NCBI RefSeq assembly: GCF_000472385.1
Contig: NZ_AWZU01000002.1
Span: 124,001-188,000 of the forward strand
Length of the DNA: 64,000 bases
Source: Bradyrhizobium sp. ARR65
GTDB taxonomy: Bacteria > Pseudomonadota > Alphaproteobacteria > Rhizobiales > Xanthobacteraceae
Direction: 5' to 3'
A program made the translations under genes and the position numbers. Of the stretch, positions 52,281 to 61,350 are shown piece after piece. The first letter of the stretch is position 1. Each line of letters begins with the position of its first letter. Below the pieces are notes generated by a model, which saw nothing but the letters and a program-made list of their open reading frames with translations, was not told the origin of the DNA and did no database searches.

Positions 52281-53684
52281 TCATGCGTATGCCGGAACCG
52301 GCCGCGGTCGGCTCTGCGGACTGACAAGCGGCGCCACCTTGCGCTCACGCGGCAACAGTAACGTGATCAAGGCCGCAAACTGGGCAAGCTGGATGTTCTT
52401 CGATGAGAAGCTGACTGAACTCGCCGCGATGATCGTGATCAGCAGCAGGATCAGCCACGCCGCACCCGTTGCGCGCTTCAGGATTTCCGTGAACAAGCCG
52501 GCCAGCCCGAAGGTCAGCAGCACGGTGGAGACGATGCCGAACTGAACGATCGAGGATATCCAGAAATCCTCGATGCCGAATTTGAGGCCATAGGCCGTCT
52601 GCAGCGCGGATGCGCGGACCGGATCGGGGCCCAGAATGAGCTCCTGCCACTGAAAATGGGAAAGCAGGCTGAAGGTGGCATAACGCGCCGAGGTGCTGCC
52701 TTTGTCGGACGAAAACCGCAGCAGCATCTTGTCAAAGATACCGTGATCGAGCGCGATGAAGACGAGCGCAGCCCCGACGAACACGAGGCAGATTGCCCCA
52801 ACGACAGCCAGGATCGAGGTTCGGCCACCGCACAAGACGCTGAGGACTCGTAAACCCGCGGCGATGCTTATAATAATGAGTACGGTGACGAGTGAGGTCC
52901 GGCCGCCGAATGCCATCAACGAGGCGAGAGAGAGGGCGATGAGCGGTAACCGCACGATGACCGGCGGGCAAATCGCCGGACGGAAGACGAGGGCAAGGAT
53001 GTATCCAGCAATCACGCCAGACGCCGTCAGCGGGTGGCCGAGCAGCGCCGACGCGCGCCACTCTCCGGTGACGACCACGTTGCCGAGTGTCAGCGGAATC
53101 AGGCGGTGCCCGGTGTGATATTCATAAAAGCCGATGACGATGTTGATCAGAATGGTGAGGTGGAGCACCCAGATGATCGGCCGCCGCTGCCAGGAGGAGA
53201 GTTGCCAGATGACCAGACACAGCAGAAGCGGGAGCAGAAAGGTGTCGATGATCACCGTAAACGGCCGCTCCGTCAGCACCATCTGAACCAGGAGACAGAC
53301 CCAGCAGAGCAAATAGAACAAGAGCAGCTTTGCCCCGGAAAACATCCGGATGATGTCTCCGACCGGATCACCTTGGCGGATCGCAAGCAGGACAAAGGCG
53401 AGCACGGCGAAATAGGTCGCCGGATGCAGCTTTTCGTAGAAATTCCCGCCCGAGGTCATGTAGTGGATTTTCCAATGCGTCAGCATGCCCGCCGACATCG
53501 TGAAGATGCTGGCCACGGCAAGCAGCACGAGCCCCGCGATCGCCGCATCGATGAGCTGGATCAACGCGGCTGGCCTTGCGGTGACGCTTGACGACTGGGG
53601 GCCGGGCGCCGCGGCCCGAGCCGCTGCGCGCCCCGTTCTCGGCCCGGCAAGGCTCGCCGGCGGCACTCGGGGAGCGAACGACAT
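52281..53684 (-). CDS. O-antigen ligase/Wzy-like polysaccharide polymerase
   Basis: The 467-residue inner-membrane protein has about 11 hydrophobic segments and a large periplasmic loop, in the Wzy/WaaL (GumE-like) group. The loop near residues 300-380 carries charged residues (LRFSSDKGSTSARYATF and WQELILGPDPVRAS), and FGGRTSLV around residue 260 is typical. Wzy joins repeat units in the periplasm. The start ATG 53684 overlaps the stop codon of the autokinase gene by one base (TAATG). No other polymerase is present, so it is the best candidate for chain assembly. Sequence identity in this family is low, making the assignment contextual in part. Confidence 0.85.
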   Translation of the reverse strand: MSFAPRVPPASLAGPRTGRAAARAAAPGPQSSSVTARPAALIQLIDAAIAGLVLLAVASIFTMSAGMLTHWKIHYMTSGGNFYEKLHPATYFAVLAFVLLAIRQGDPVGDIIRMFSGAKLLLFYLLCWVCLLVQMVLTERPFTVIIDTFLLPLLLCLVIWQLSSWQRRPIIWVLHLTILINIVIGFYEYHTGHRLIPLTLGNVVVTGEWRASALLGHPLTASGVIAGYILALVFRPAICPPVIVRLPLIALSLASLMAFGGRTSLVTVLIIISIAAGLRVLSVLCGGRTSILAVVGAICLVFVGAALVFIALDHGIFDKMLLRFSSDKGSTSARYATFSLLSHFQWQELILGPDPVRASALQTAYGLKFGIEDFWISSIVQFGIVSTVLLTFGLAGLFTEILKRATGAAWLILLLITIIAASSVSFSSKNIQLAQFAALITLLLPRERKVAPLVSPQSRPRPVPAYA

Positions 53685-56002
53685 TATCGTGCGGCCTCGA
53701 CGGTGAGGCCGGAGGTGGCGTAAGGCTTGAGATAGGCCGAACTCTGATAATAGTCGTAAAAGCGCAAGCGGCTCAGATCGACACGTGTCAGCACCGTGCC
53801 GAGAATCCGGTCGTGCACCGGTGCGAGCAGGTCCATGGTGTGAGAGAGGACCTCGCCCGGTGTCTGGTCCCAAGCCAGCGCCAGCACGATGCGATCGGCA
53901 AGTTCGGCCAATGCGCGGCCGTCAACCAATGGCACCAGCGGCGGGGAATCGATGACGACCAGCTCGTAACGATGGCGGCAGTGGTCGAGGACATCGACCA
54001 TCTGCTCGGAAAACATCAGTTCCGTGATGAATTCGGTCCGCTTGATGGTGGTCGACGGCAGAATCGACAGGCCGGTGCTCGGATCCACCAGGATCGCCCG
54101 CTCCACGGGTGCGCGACCCATCGCGATCTCGAGCAGCCCGGTCTCGGCATGCGGGCAAAGCGAGCGCGTCAATTGCGGATTGCGAAGATCGCCGTCGATC
54201 AGCAGCGTCTTGACGCCCAGCGTTGCCAGCGACTGCGCAAGATTGGCTGCGAGCGTGGTTTTTCCCTCGTTTTCGAGGGCTGAGGTCACCAGCACGACCT
54301 TGACCGGCTGGACGCGCATCGTTCGTTGCAGCGCCAGTCGAATGGAGCGCACTGCTTCCGCGAAGAACGTGCCGGGCGCCTCGATCGCGTAGCGCATCAA
54401 CGGCGGCTGCAACGGCGCCGGCAACAATGTCGTGGTCTTGGGATCATAACGGTCGAGCTCGCTTCGCCCTCGTTTGGCCCGCCCGGCGAGTTCGCCGGCG
54501 CTGATGAGCGGAACCGCGGCCAGTGCCGGAACGCCGGAGATCTTCTCGGCCTGATCGAGTGTCTTCACCCGTTCATCCAGGTAGTCCGCGATGAACGCGA
54601 GCACGCTCCCGATGCCGAGGCCAAGCGTCAGCGCAAGACCGAGGATCAGAAATTTCTTGGGCCAGGACGGCGAGATCGGAATGCTCGCCTTCGTGACCAC
54701 GTGGGAATCCGGCAACTGTAGCGCCTGCTGGGCCGTGCTCTCCTTGTAGCGGGCAAGATATGATTCATAGAGTGTACGGTTGGCTTCGGCCTCGCGCTGT
54801 AGTTCGCGCAAGCGCACCTGTGCCTGGCTCGAGGAGGTCGCGACCCCCTGTAGCTGGTCGAAATTCTGCTGCAGCGAGGCCTCGCGGGAGCGCGCAACGT
54901 CGTAATCGTGCTGCGTGCTCTGCAGGATGCGCTTGATTTCCTCATCAATGAGGCGCTGCGTATCCCGGAGCTGGGCATGGACGGCAGCAACCGAAGGATG
55001 GCGCGGCCCGTATTTGCTCAAGAGATCGGCTTCGTTCTTGGCGATATCCGCATATTGCGTGCGCAGCCGGGCGATGACATCGGAGGAGATCGCCGCGTTG
55101 ATGCCGCCGGGGTCGCCGCCGTTTTTGGCTAATTGACGAGCCTGTTCGTATTTGGCGCGGGCCTCCGCAGTCTGGACCCGCGCGGCGATGAGCTGGTTGT
55201 TGAGGTCGGTCAATTGCTGATCATTGACCGTCACGCCCTGTGACACCGTGAGGTTATTGGCGGCCCGATAGTCCTCGACTGCCTTTTCCGACGCCACGAC
55301 CCGCGACTTCAGCTCGTCGATCTGCCCGTTGAGCCAGTTTGCCGCGATTTTCGTCGCATCGTTCTTGGCACGTACCTGTTCCTCGAAATAGGCGTCCGAG
55401 ACGGCATTTGCGATCAGTGCGGCCTTGCGCGGCGATTGGGAGCTCACATTGATGTCGACCAGGAATGTGGTGCCTTGGCGCGCGACCTTCATTCGCCGCT
55501 GCAGGATGTCGACGGCCCTGGCGATCGCCGCGTCCTGCGGGCTCGCGCCGCCTTCCGGACCGGCCGTCTTGAAGAACGACTTTATATAGTCGAGCGCGTT
55601 GGGCGGCGGATTAAATTCCTCATCGTTGGTAAGTTTGAGTTTCTCTACCACCCGTTGCAGGATGGCGATCGACTGGATCAGCATTGCCTCGCTGTCGATG
55701 GTGGCGTCGTCGGTGCCATAATTCGAGGTCTCGACCGACGATTGGTTCGATTCGATCGCGGTGGTACGCCGCGGATCGACGAAAACCGTCGAGGTCGCGG
55801 TGTAGAGCGTCGTTGCCAGGATGAAGATATAGATCAGCGCGAGTGCGGCGAGCGCGGCCGAGCTTACCGCCACGAGCTTCCAGCGCCGGCGCAGGATTCG
55901 CGCCATTTCACGTAAATCCACCGTCGGCTGCGGCCATTTTGCGGTTGCCGGCGGGGCCTGTTCCTCCGGCACCGGAGGCTGGTCAAAACTGCGCTGTAAC
56001 AT
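53684..56002 (-). CDS. Polysaccharide co-polymerase / BY-type tyrosine autokinase (GumC/Wzc-like)
   Basis: The 772-residue protein combines a Wzz-type chain-length domain, two membrane helices (about 45-65 and 455-475) and long periplasmic coiled coils, with a cytoplasmic bacterial tyrosine kinase domain. Walker A is ALENEGKTTLAANLAQ near residue 575, Walker A' LLIDGDLRNPQ near 600 and Walker B LVVIDSPPLVPL near 675. The C-terminus carries a tyrosine cluster (RFYDYYQSSAYLKPY, five Tyr), the usual autophosphorylation site. Thus it is a fused Wzc-like protein, whereas GumC itself lacks the kinase. It should control polymer length and interact with the export protein. The outer-membrane barrel gene overlaps it by 20 bases. 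Confidence 0.94.
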   Translation of the reverse strand: MLQRSFDQPPVPEEQAPPATAKWPQPTVDLREMARILRRRWKLVAVSSAALAALALIYIFILATTLYTATSTVFVDPRRTTAIESNQSSVETSNYGTDDATIDSEAMLIQSIAILQRVVEKLKLTNDEEFNPPPNALDYIKSFFKTAGPEGGASPQDAAIARAVDILQRRMKVARQGTTFLVDINVSSQSPRKAALIANAVSDAYFEEQVRAKNDATKIAANWLNGQIDELKSRVVASEKAVEDYRAANNLTVSQGVTVNDQQLTDLNNQLIAARVQTAEARAKYEQARQLAKNGGDPGGINAAISSDVIARLRTQYADIAKNEADLLSKYGPRHPSVAAVHAQLRDTQRLIDEEIKRILQSTQHDYDVARSREASLQQNFDQLQGVATSSSQAQVRLRELQREAEANRTLYESYLARYKESTAQQALQLPDSHVVTKASIPISPSWPKKFLILGLALTLGLGIGSVLAFIADYLDERVKTLDQAEKISGVPALAAVPLISAGELAGRAKRGRSELDRYDPKTTTLLPAPLQPPLMRYAIEAPGTFFAEAVRSIRLALQRTMRVQPVKVVLVTSALENEGKTTLAANLAQSLATLGVKTLLIDGDLRNPQLTRSLCPHAETGLLEIAMGRAPVERAILVDPSTGLSILPSTTIKRTEFITELMFSEQMVDVLDHCRHRYELVVIDSPPLVPLVDGRALAELADRIVLALAWDQTPGEVLSHTMDLLAPVHDRILGTVLTRVDLSRLRFYDYYQSSAYLKPYATSGLTVEAAR

Positions 56003-57398
56003 TTATCCCAACCAGGTGTTTGTCGAAGTTGAAGACCGGCACGTCGCTGTTGCGGTTCGCGTACTGGTGATAGAGTGAAATGTATCCGTACCGATTGAGC
56101 ATGTATTTGATGCGGGCCTCGGTGCTGATGACATGGTCCTTGCGGACGATCCCGAAGAATCGATCCATCTCGTAGGCACCGCTCAGTGACAGGATGACGT
56201 TACGGCGCAGCTCGTAGTCGGCGCCGAGCTGCAAGGCGTTGCCGAGCACGCCCGTGGAACTGGTCTGCGAGGTTTCCGTGACGAGCTGCTCGGCCTTGAA
56301 ATGGAGGTCGAGCAGGCGCGTCGGTCGCCAGGTCACCATGGCGCGATAGGAGGGACCAGCAATGGTGCCGATGGTCGGGTCAACGAACCGCTGCTGCACA
56401 TAACCCGCGCCGATTTCACCCGTGATGAGGTTGCTCAAACCAAGGGTGATGCCCGAAAGCGCGCGGTATCCTTGCGAATCCAGCGGCTGTCCCGGAGTCC
56501 CACGGACGTTGCGCTCATTGCCTTCGGCGGCCGCGAACCAGCCGAACATTTCCGAGATGGCGTAATCGGCCCGGCCGTGAAGCGAATAGACCTGGCCGTC
56601 GAGGCTGTCCTGACTAATGACCGCGCCGTTCTGCGCGCGGGTCGATCCATAGTCATAAGAATCGGTGCGAAAACCAACTGATGTTGTCAGGCGATTGAAT
56701 TCCTTGCGGACGCTGACATCGCCGGAGAAGAGGTTGTAGGGCGTCGGCTGAATCGCGCCGGCCGGCGAGGCGAGCGTGCCGACGCCGACATTCAGATGAG
56801 CGATCTCAAAATTGGTCAGAACCGCGAGATCGCGGGAGACATCGTACCAGGCGTTGCCCTTGAGGCTGGCGTTGGTCTGATCAAGTCCGGGATTGGCCTT
56901 GTAGGCTGTTTCCTGTGCATCGAACGTCAGGTCGATGCCATGCCGCTCCCAAAGCGTATGCGCACGCAAGCTGGGCTCGATCACCGCGGCGATATCCGAG
57001 CGCTTCATAATGTTCGACGAGAAAATATTGCTGTCGTAGAAGGCGCCGGCCATGAAGGATGGCAGGAACATCCACGAGCCGTCGCGAATTCCGACCTGCT
57101 CATATCCCGGCTGTTGTCGAGTCTTCACCGGCGTGTCCTCCGGAGCCACCTCTTCGCGGCTGTCCCGATCCGTCAGGAGCGGCAGCGGCGTCGGATCGAA
57201 TATCCGTTGGGCGTTCCATGGCGGAGCAACTTCTTCGGTCGTCATCGGGACTACCTGCGCTTTCGCCGGTGATGCGAGGCTAAGCGCAATCGCCGCAGCG
57301 GGTATAGGTGCAAACTTCAGACCACGACCGCGCAGTGATCTCACGGAACGAGAGATATCCTCACTCACGTTCACGTGTGAGATTGCAAACGCACACAT
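55983..57398 (-). CDS. Outer-membrane beta-barrel protein (BBP2-type)
   Basis: The 471-residue protein has a signal peptide (IPAAAIALSLASPAKA, cleaved before QVVPMT), a proline-rich linker to about residue 95, and then alternating strands to the C-terminal phenylalanine (VGINVTAQF). This pattern fits an outer-membrane barrel of the putative-porin-2 group often coded beside exopolysaccharide export genes. A role as export partner or secretin-like channel is an inference. The start at ATG 57398 is preferred, with AAGGA about 11 bases upstream; the final 20 bases overlap the autokinase gene. The final Phe is the usual BAM recognition residue. Confidence 0.85.
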   Translation of the reverse strand: MCAFAISHVNVSEDISRSVRSLRGRGLKFAPIPAAAIALSLASPAKAQVVPMTTEEVAPPWNAQRIFDPTPLPLLTDRDSREEVAPEDTPVKTRQQPGYEQVGIRDGSWMFLPSFMAGAFYDSNIFSSNIMKRSDIAAVIEPSLRAHTLWERHGIDLTFDAQETAYKANPGLDQTNASLKGNAWYDVSRDLAVLTNFEIAHLNVGVGTLASPAGAIQPTPYNLFSGDVSVRKEFNRLTTSVGFRTDSYDYGSTRAQNGAVISQDSLDGQVYSLHGRADYAISEMFGWFAAAEGNERNVRGTPGQPLDSQGYRALSGITLGLSNLITGEIGAGYVQQRFVDPTIGTIAGPSYRAMVTWRPTRLLDLHFKAEQLVTETSQTSSTGVLGNALQLGADYELRRNVILSLSGAYEMDRFFGIVRKDHVISTEARIKYMLNRYGYISLYHQYANRNSDVPVFNFDKHLVGINVTAQF

Positions 57399-57819
57399 TT
57401 CACCATCTGTCCTTTGTGGGAAGCGACGAACGCCGCTACTCAACTACGTTCGATCGTTGCCCAAAAAACACATCGTGAAGTTCGTTTGCGGTCCACATAT
57501 CCATCTGCGTCGCACGGCGTTGAGTGATGAGCTTCAAGGTTGTCCTTCACTGCAACGAGAATGAAGAAGAAAAGTTTTCCGCGCCGCAAAAGAATTTGCA
57601 TTCCAAAGAGACGAGACTATGGCGAGCGAGTAAGACGAACGTGAGAGCAGCGCGAACGCACACACTGCGAATCGAAAACAGAGTGAATCGCATGCGCTGA
57701 TACGTTTGAATGCACGCTGCGCAGGAAATGCTGAGCAAAGCTGTCGCGATGTTGAGCAATGCAGCGGTTCCAATGTTACTTAGAAACACTCTTCGCAGCG
57801 TATGATCAACTGACCAGCG
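57399..57819. other. Long AT-richer leader region of the exopolysaccharide operon
   Basis: These 421 bases lie before the outer-membrane protein gene and after the end of the second acyltransferase gene. No coding frame is convincing. It is distinctly less GC-rich than the flanking genes, with many short CGAAC, GCGAA and TTCG words, which could be a docking zone for a silencer such as MucR/Ros-type regulators. Promoter elements cannot be fixed by eye. Confidence 0.45.
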
Positions 57820-58989
57820 TTAACGTCCCGTATCGTCCGGCTTCGCCGGCAAGGGAACGAGCAGTCGGCCGACCAAAACTTTCTTGAACAGTCGACGCGG
57901 TCGCTCGAAGAGCGCGCTGAAGCCTGAGGCAACGATGATGCACGCTGCGCTCAGGCATGCGAATTCCAGCAGCACCAGCCAGGTAATCGCCGTGTGGCGC
58001 GTTGGCCGATGCGTCGCGTCGAGAAAGTGCATGTAGAGCCTGATCAACGGATAGTGAGTGACGTAGAGCGAGAAGGACAGGTCGGCGAAGCGTCGGCTCC
58101 AATCCGTCAAGTGTTCTGCAAGCACCGAACGGATGCCCGATTGCGGTAATGCCCGGTCAAGAAACGTGATCAGCACATAAGAGAAGGACACCGCCAGAAG
58201 CAGGTCCCGGAGCCAAAAATGCTCCTTGCCGAACTCGAGCCGGCCGAAGACCAGCGCGCCAGCCAGCATCACGAGCGCCGGCCAGCGCAGGCGTGGGAAG
58301 CCGGCCGGGACGGACCAGAGCGCCGCGCCGATCAGCCAGAACGGGAAGTCGAGGACAACATTGGTGTCGTCAAGGGCAGCGAACTTGAAGGACAGTACGA
58401 AAATCAGTGCGACGCCGGCGCATGCAATGACGAGCCAGACTGAAAACACTCGCGAAAAAATGGCGACCATCACGGGGAACGCGAAATAGTACACCACTTC
58501 GTTCGAGATGCTCCACAGCGGCAGATTGTTACAGAGCGGCCTGACGAGGAAATTTTGAAATCCCAGCGCATTCCCGACTATGGTCTGCGGCGTGTCGCAG
58601 CATCCCAAGTTCGGCGCGAACTGTTGCAGCGTGGCCGACAGAGCCGTCGCCGCGATCAGGACCGGTCCAATTCGGATGCTGCGGTCGAGCCAATACTCGC
58701 CGATGTCGCGTGGCGATCGCATGTCGACGCGAAGGACGGCTCCGCCGACCAGGTAACCACTGAGAACGAAAAACACGATCACTGCGTCGTGTCCGAACGC
58801 AGTGATCATAAAGAAGGCACTGCTGAGCCAGTTGCGTGCAACCAGGGAGTCATAGGGAACGACAAGCGTCGAGCGGACGTGAAAGAACAGGACAAGCAGG
58901 GCAGCAATGGCGCGAGCGAAATTCAGCACATGCGAAAGCGCCATCGTTGCCGCCAGCGGATTGGCCGCAGATTTGTACATCACTGGCAT
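57820..58989 (-). CDS. Acyltransferase family 3 membrane protein (ExoZ/OafA-like)
   Basis: A 389-residue polytopic acyltransferase. The family pattern HVLNFARAIAALLVLFFHVRS near residue 20 has the conserved Arg and His, and VFFVLSGYLVGGAVL near 73 follows. WSISNEVVYYFAFPVM near 159 matches the WSLxxExxFY motif of OafA/ExoZ/GumG-like enzymes. It transfers acyl groups, typically acetyl, to sugars across the membrane. The ATG at 58989 is in a reading frame with an alternative Met at 58977. The gene is on the minus strand alone between the barrel leader region and the export-protein gene. With the acyltransferase at 50117 it would give two acyl decorations, as GumF and GumG do. Confidence 0.9.
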   Translation of the reverse strand: MPVMYKSAANPLAATMALSHVLNFARAIAALLVLFFHVRSTLVVPYDSLVARNWLSSAFFMITAFGHDAVIVFFVLSGYLVGGAVLRVDMRSPRDIGEYWLDRSIRIGPVLIAATALSATLQQFAPNLGCCDTPQTIVGNALGFQNFLVRPLCNNLPLWSISNEVVYYFAFPVMVAIFSRVFSVWLVIACAGVALIFVLSFKFAALDDTNVVLDFPFWLIGAALWSVPAGFPRLRWPALVMLAGALVFGRLEFGKEHFWLRDLLLAVSFSYVLITFLDRALPQSGIRSVLAEHLTDWSRRFADLSFSLYVTHYPLIRLYMHFLDATHRPTRHTAITWLVLLEFACLSAACIIVASGFSALFERPRRLFKKVLVGRLLVPLPAKPDDTGR

Positions 58990-59103
58990 GCTGCAATCCG
59001 TTCGTTCGTTGTGCAGCCGAAAGCGGTCAGACCCGAAGATATCGGCCGGAATGCGCGGGCGCGTGGCCAGCCGCGCAAGCGCCGCAACGTGTTCCGGCGC
59101 GCG

Positions 59104-59691
59104 TTAGAACCAGCGTTCGGGGATGCGAATATTGTCGCCGGGAAAGACCGGGATCGGCGCGTCCAGCGAGTAGACTTCCTCGGTCCCCGCTCCCGCGCGC
59201 CGCAGATAGACCTTGTTTTCGTTGGCGCGGTAGGTGAAGCCGCCGGCGCTTGCTACGGCATCCAACACGGTCAAACCGAGACGATAGGGATATTCGCCGC
59301 CCTTTTTGACCTCTCCGAGAATGTAATAGGGCCGATAAAGCGCGACCTCGACGTTCACGCGGGGATCGCGGACGATGCCCTTGGCCAAGGCCGAGGTGAT
59401 CGCGCTTTCAAGCTGTCGCGTTGTGAGGCCTTCGGCGCGAATGCGGCCTGCGAGCGGAACCGAGATGTGCCCGGTGCTGTCGATCTCGTATTCTCCGGTG
59501 ATGTCAGGTTCCCCGTAGACCTTCACGCGAACGCGATCATTTGGGCCGAGTACATAGGTGGACGCGGTCGGCGCAGGCAGTGAGGCATGTTGCGCCCAGG
59601 CCACGGACCGAGAGGCGAGGCCTGACGCGGCAAACATGGTGAGGGCAAGGAGTAAAAAGAATCCGACGGCGCGCGTCGATCGTCGCTGCAT
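59104..59691 (-). CDS. Polysaccharide export protein (GumB/Wza-like)
   Basis: The 195-residue protein is a short polysaccharide export protein. After a signal peptide (RAVGFFLLLALTMFAASGLA...VAWA) come the export domain (YVLGPNDRVRVKVYGEPDITG...IDSTGHISVPLAGRIRAEG) and one SLBB domain (YILGEVKKGGEYPYRLGLTVLDAVASAGGF). I see no lipobox cysteine, unlike Wza and GumB, which are lipoproteins. The small size, without the C-terminal helix of Wza, agrees with GumB-type proteins, which need another outer-membrane partner; the barrel protein at 55983 may serve. ATG 59691 follows GGGATAC. Confidence 0.92.
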   Translation of the reverse strand: MQRRSTRAVGFFLLLALTMFAASGLASRSVAWAQHASLPAPTASTYVLGPNDRVRVKVYGEPDITGEYEIDSTGHISVPLAGRIRAEGLTTRQLESAITSALAKGIVRDPRVNVEVALYRPYYILGEVKKGGEYPYRLGLTVLDAVASAGGFTYRANENKVYLRRAGAGTEEVYSLDAPIPVFPGDNIRIPERWF

Positions 59692-59796
59692 GACTGTATC
59701 CCCAAGAGGCAGAAATCGGCGGCGAATGATTGTTGAGCAAAGAAGGCAAAAAAATGTGAGCGAGACGTCTGTTGTCTGCTCATGCAAAGAGATGAT

Positions 59797-60534
59797 TCAT
59801 AGAAACTGGATCGAAGTGTCTTCGAGAATAACACATGTTAAAATTCCCGAGCGCCATGCGCCGGTGTCGATGTTGATGCGATTGGAGCGCACGTCCGGAT
59901 GCGGAACCGGTGTGTGTCCATGAACGATGAGCTTGCCATGGTCGCGAGGAGAATCCAGAAACTCACTTCGAATCCAAAGAAGGTCCCGCATCGTCTGTCG
60001 GTCCAGGGGAACGTTTGGCCTGATGCCGGCATGCACGAACAAATAGTCGCCGCAACAAATCCATGGCTTTAGACATTTGAGAAACAGCGCGTGTGCTTTT
60101 GGAAACGCGCGACAAAAGCGCTGATGCAGATCATAGTTGCTCTCCGTGCCGTCGTGACGCAGGGACACACCATAGGAGGCGAGCGTTTGCATGGCGCCGA
60201 GCTTGAGCCACGAGGAGAGGATGGCCGGATCGTACAGGAAACGCTCGAGCAGTTCCTCGTGATTGCCGCGTAGGCAGACTGCGTTGTTTCGGACCAGACG
60301 GGTCGCGAGCAGATCTATGACTTCTTTGGAGTCGGGGCCGCGATCGACGTAATCGCCCAGATAGATTTCGACCGCGTATGAGACGGGCCTGCGCCACAGG
60401 TCCTCATCGATACGCTCCATGGTTTCGCTCAGCAAATCGGCGCGGCCATGAACATCGCCGACGGCGTAAATGCGCGTTTCTGCTGGAGTGGAATGAGCGA
60501 TGGATGGAGAATCGGTAGCGGATCGCCGTGACAT
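59797..60534 (-). CDS. PPP-family metallophosphoesterase (serine/threonine phosphatase-like)
   Basis: The 245-residue protein carries the complete metal-binding set of PPP-type phosphatases: GDVHGR near residue 29, GDYVDRG near 62, GNHEE near 94, HAGIRP and HGHTPVPH. These bind a two-metal centre for phosphate-ester hydrolysis. The short length and the N-terminal unstructured part match bacterial PrpE/PphA-like enzymes. The start at ATG 60534 is preferred over an in-frame TTG at 60543. It sits between the export protein and a small membrane protein gene inside the polysaccharide locus, so it might reverse phosphorylation of a locus protein, but low-molecular-weight tyrosine phosphatases usually partner Wzc. 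That link is a guess. Confidence 0.9.
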   Translation of the reverse strand: MSRRSATDSPSIAHSTPAETRIYAVGDVHGRADLLSETMERIDEDLWRRPVSYAVEIYLGDYVDRGPDSKEVIDLLATRLVRNNAVCLRGNHEELLERFLYDPAILSSWLKLGAMQTLASYGVSLRHDGTESNYDLHQRFCRAFPKAHALFLKCLKPWICCGDYLFVHAGIRPNVPLDRQTMRDLLWIRSEFLDSPRDHGKLIVHGHTPVPHPDVRSNRINIDTGAWRSGILTCVILEDTSIQFL

Positions 60535-60606
60535 GATCCGCAATAGCCATCATGGAACCGCGTCCCGGTCAAACAAAAGCGGAGTTGTACGGATCGACGC
60601 CCGCTC

Positions 60607-60756
60607 TTAACAGAAAATAAACCGGACGAACGCGATGATCGCGACCCAAGCCATTATATTGGCGAGCAGGATGCGGTTCCGGAGCTTGCGATCGGGTGGT
60701 TCGCGCGGCTCGAGATGCGGGTCGACCGGATACGGCTCGGCACGTTCAGCGCACAT
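60607..60756 (-). CDS. Small single-pass membrane protein
   Basis: A 49-residue protein with a polar proline- and acid-rich N-terminal part (PYPVDPHLEPREPPDRK) and one hydrophobic C-terminal helix (ILLANIMAWVAIIAFVRFIF). GGGAGG six bases before ATG 60756 makes the start convincing; longer in-frame alternatives lack such a site. It should be a single-pass inner-membrane peptide with its N-terminus inside. No family is known to me. It lies 72 bases upstream of the phosphatase gene on the same strand. Confidence 0.65.
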   Translation of the reverse strand: MCAERAEPYPVDPHLEPREPPDRKLRNRILLANIMAWVAIIAFVRFIFC

Positions 60757-61350
60757 CGATGCCTCCCCGCGTGGTCGAGCGACAGGGAAAACGTCAACTG
60801 GAGTCGTAACGTCCTTTCGCAGCGGCGCTATCATCGGAGAATTTTGACACTTCCGTATCGACTGGTGCAAGCCGGGTAAGTACGGGAACGACGCTTATTT
60901 TTCCATGAAGCCTCTCGTGCAAAAGCAAATCCAGACGCGCAGCGGATGCGGGGCTTGCGTCTCTTTTGAAGAAACATGCACAAGTTTTCACCGTTCGCCC
61001 GCGGGTAAAAGGTTCCTAATTTTTTGATCATGCATGGCTGCGTCGAGGTGCGCGCAGCGCATTTTTCGCGCAGATCGCACTAACTGCTTTTCGCCACAGA
61101 CGATTTTCCGCGACGCACAAGCGAGCCGACACCGCGTTGCAAAACGGAAGCGCAACATTTTCGTTTCGCTGCCCAATTTCGTTCAAGAACTTCGGAAAAA
61201 TTTTAGACAAAGGCGGATCGTCGCGTGGTTTGTGTTTGCTAGAGTTCGCATCTGCGAAAGTCGCGGTGACGGCTGGCGCTGTTGCCGAACGCATCACTGC
61301 GCTGTCTTCCGCCGGTTGGAGTGACCAACTTTTCAGCAGAGGCAAAAGCC
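60757..61350. other. Long non-coding leader upstream of the phosphoglycosyl transferase
   Basis: This 594-base divergent region holds no convincing gene. It is less GC-rich than the coding DNA, with several poly-T/A tracts (for example ATTTTTTGATC near 61019 and TTTTTCGCG near 61060). TTGACA at 60845-60850 is a perfect -35-like hexamer for the plus strand, but no matching -10 element is evident at 16-18 bases. A long untranslated leader for the plus-strand operon is possible. Confidence 0.5.
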
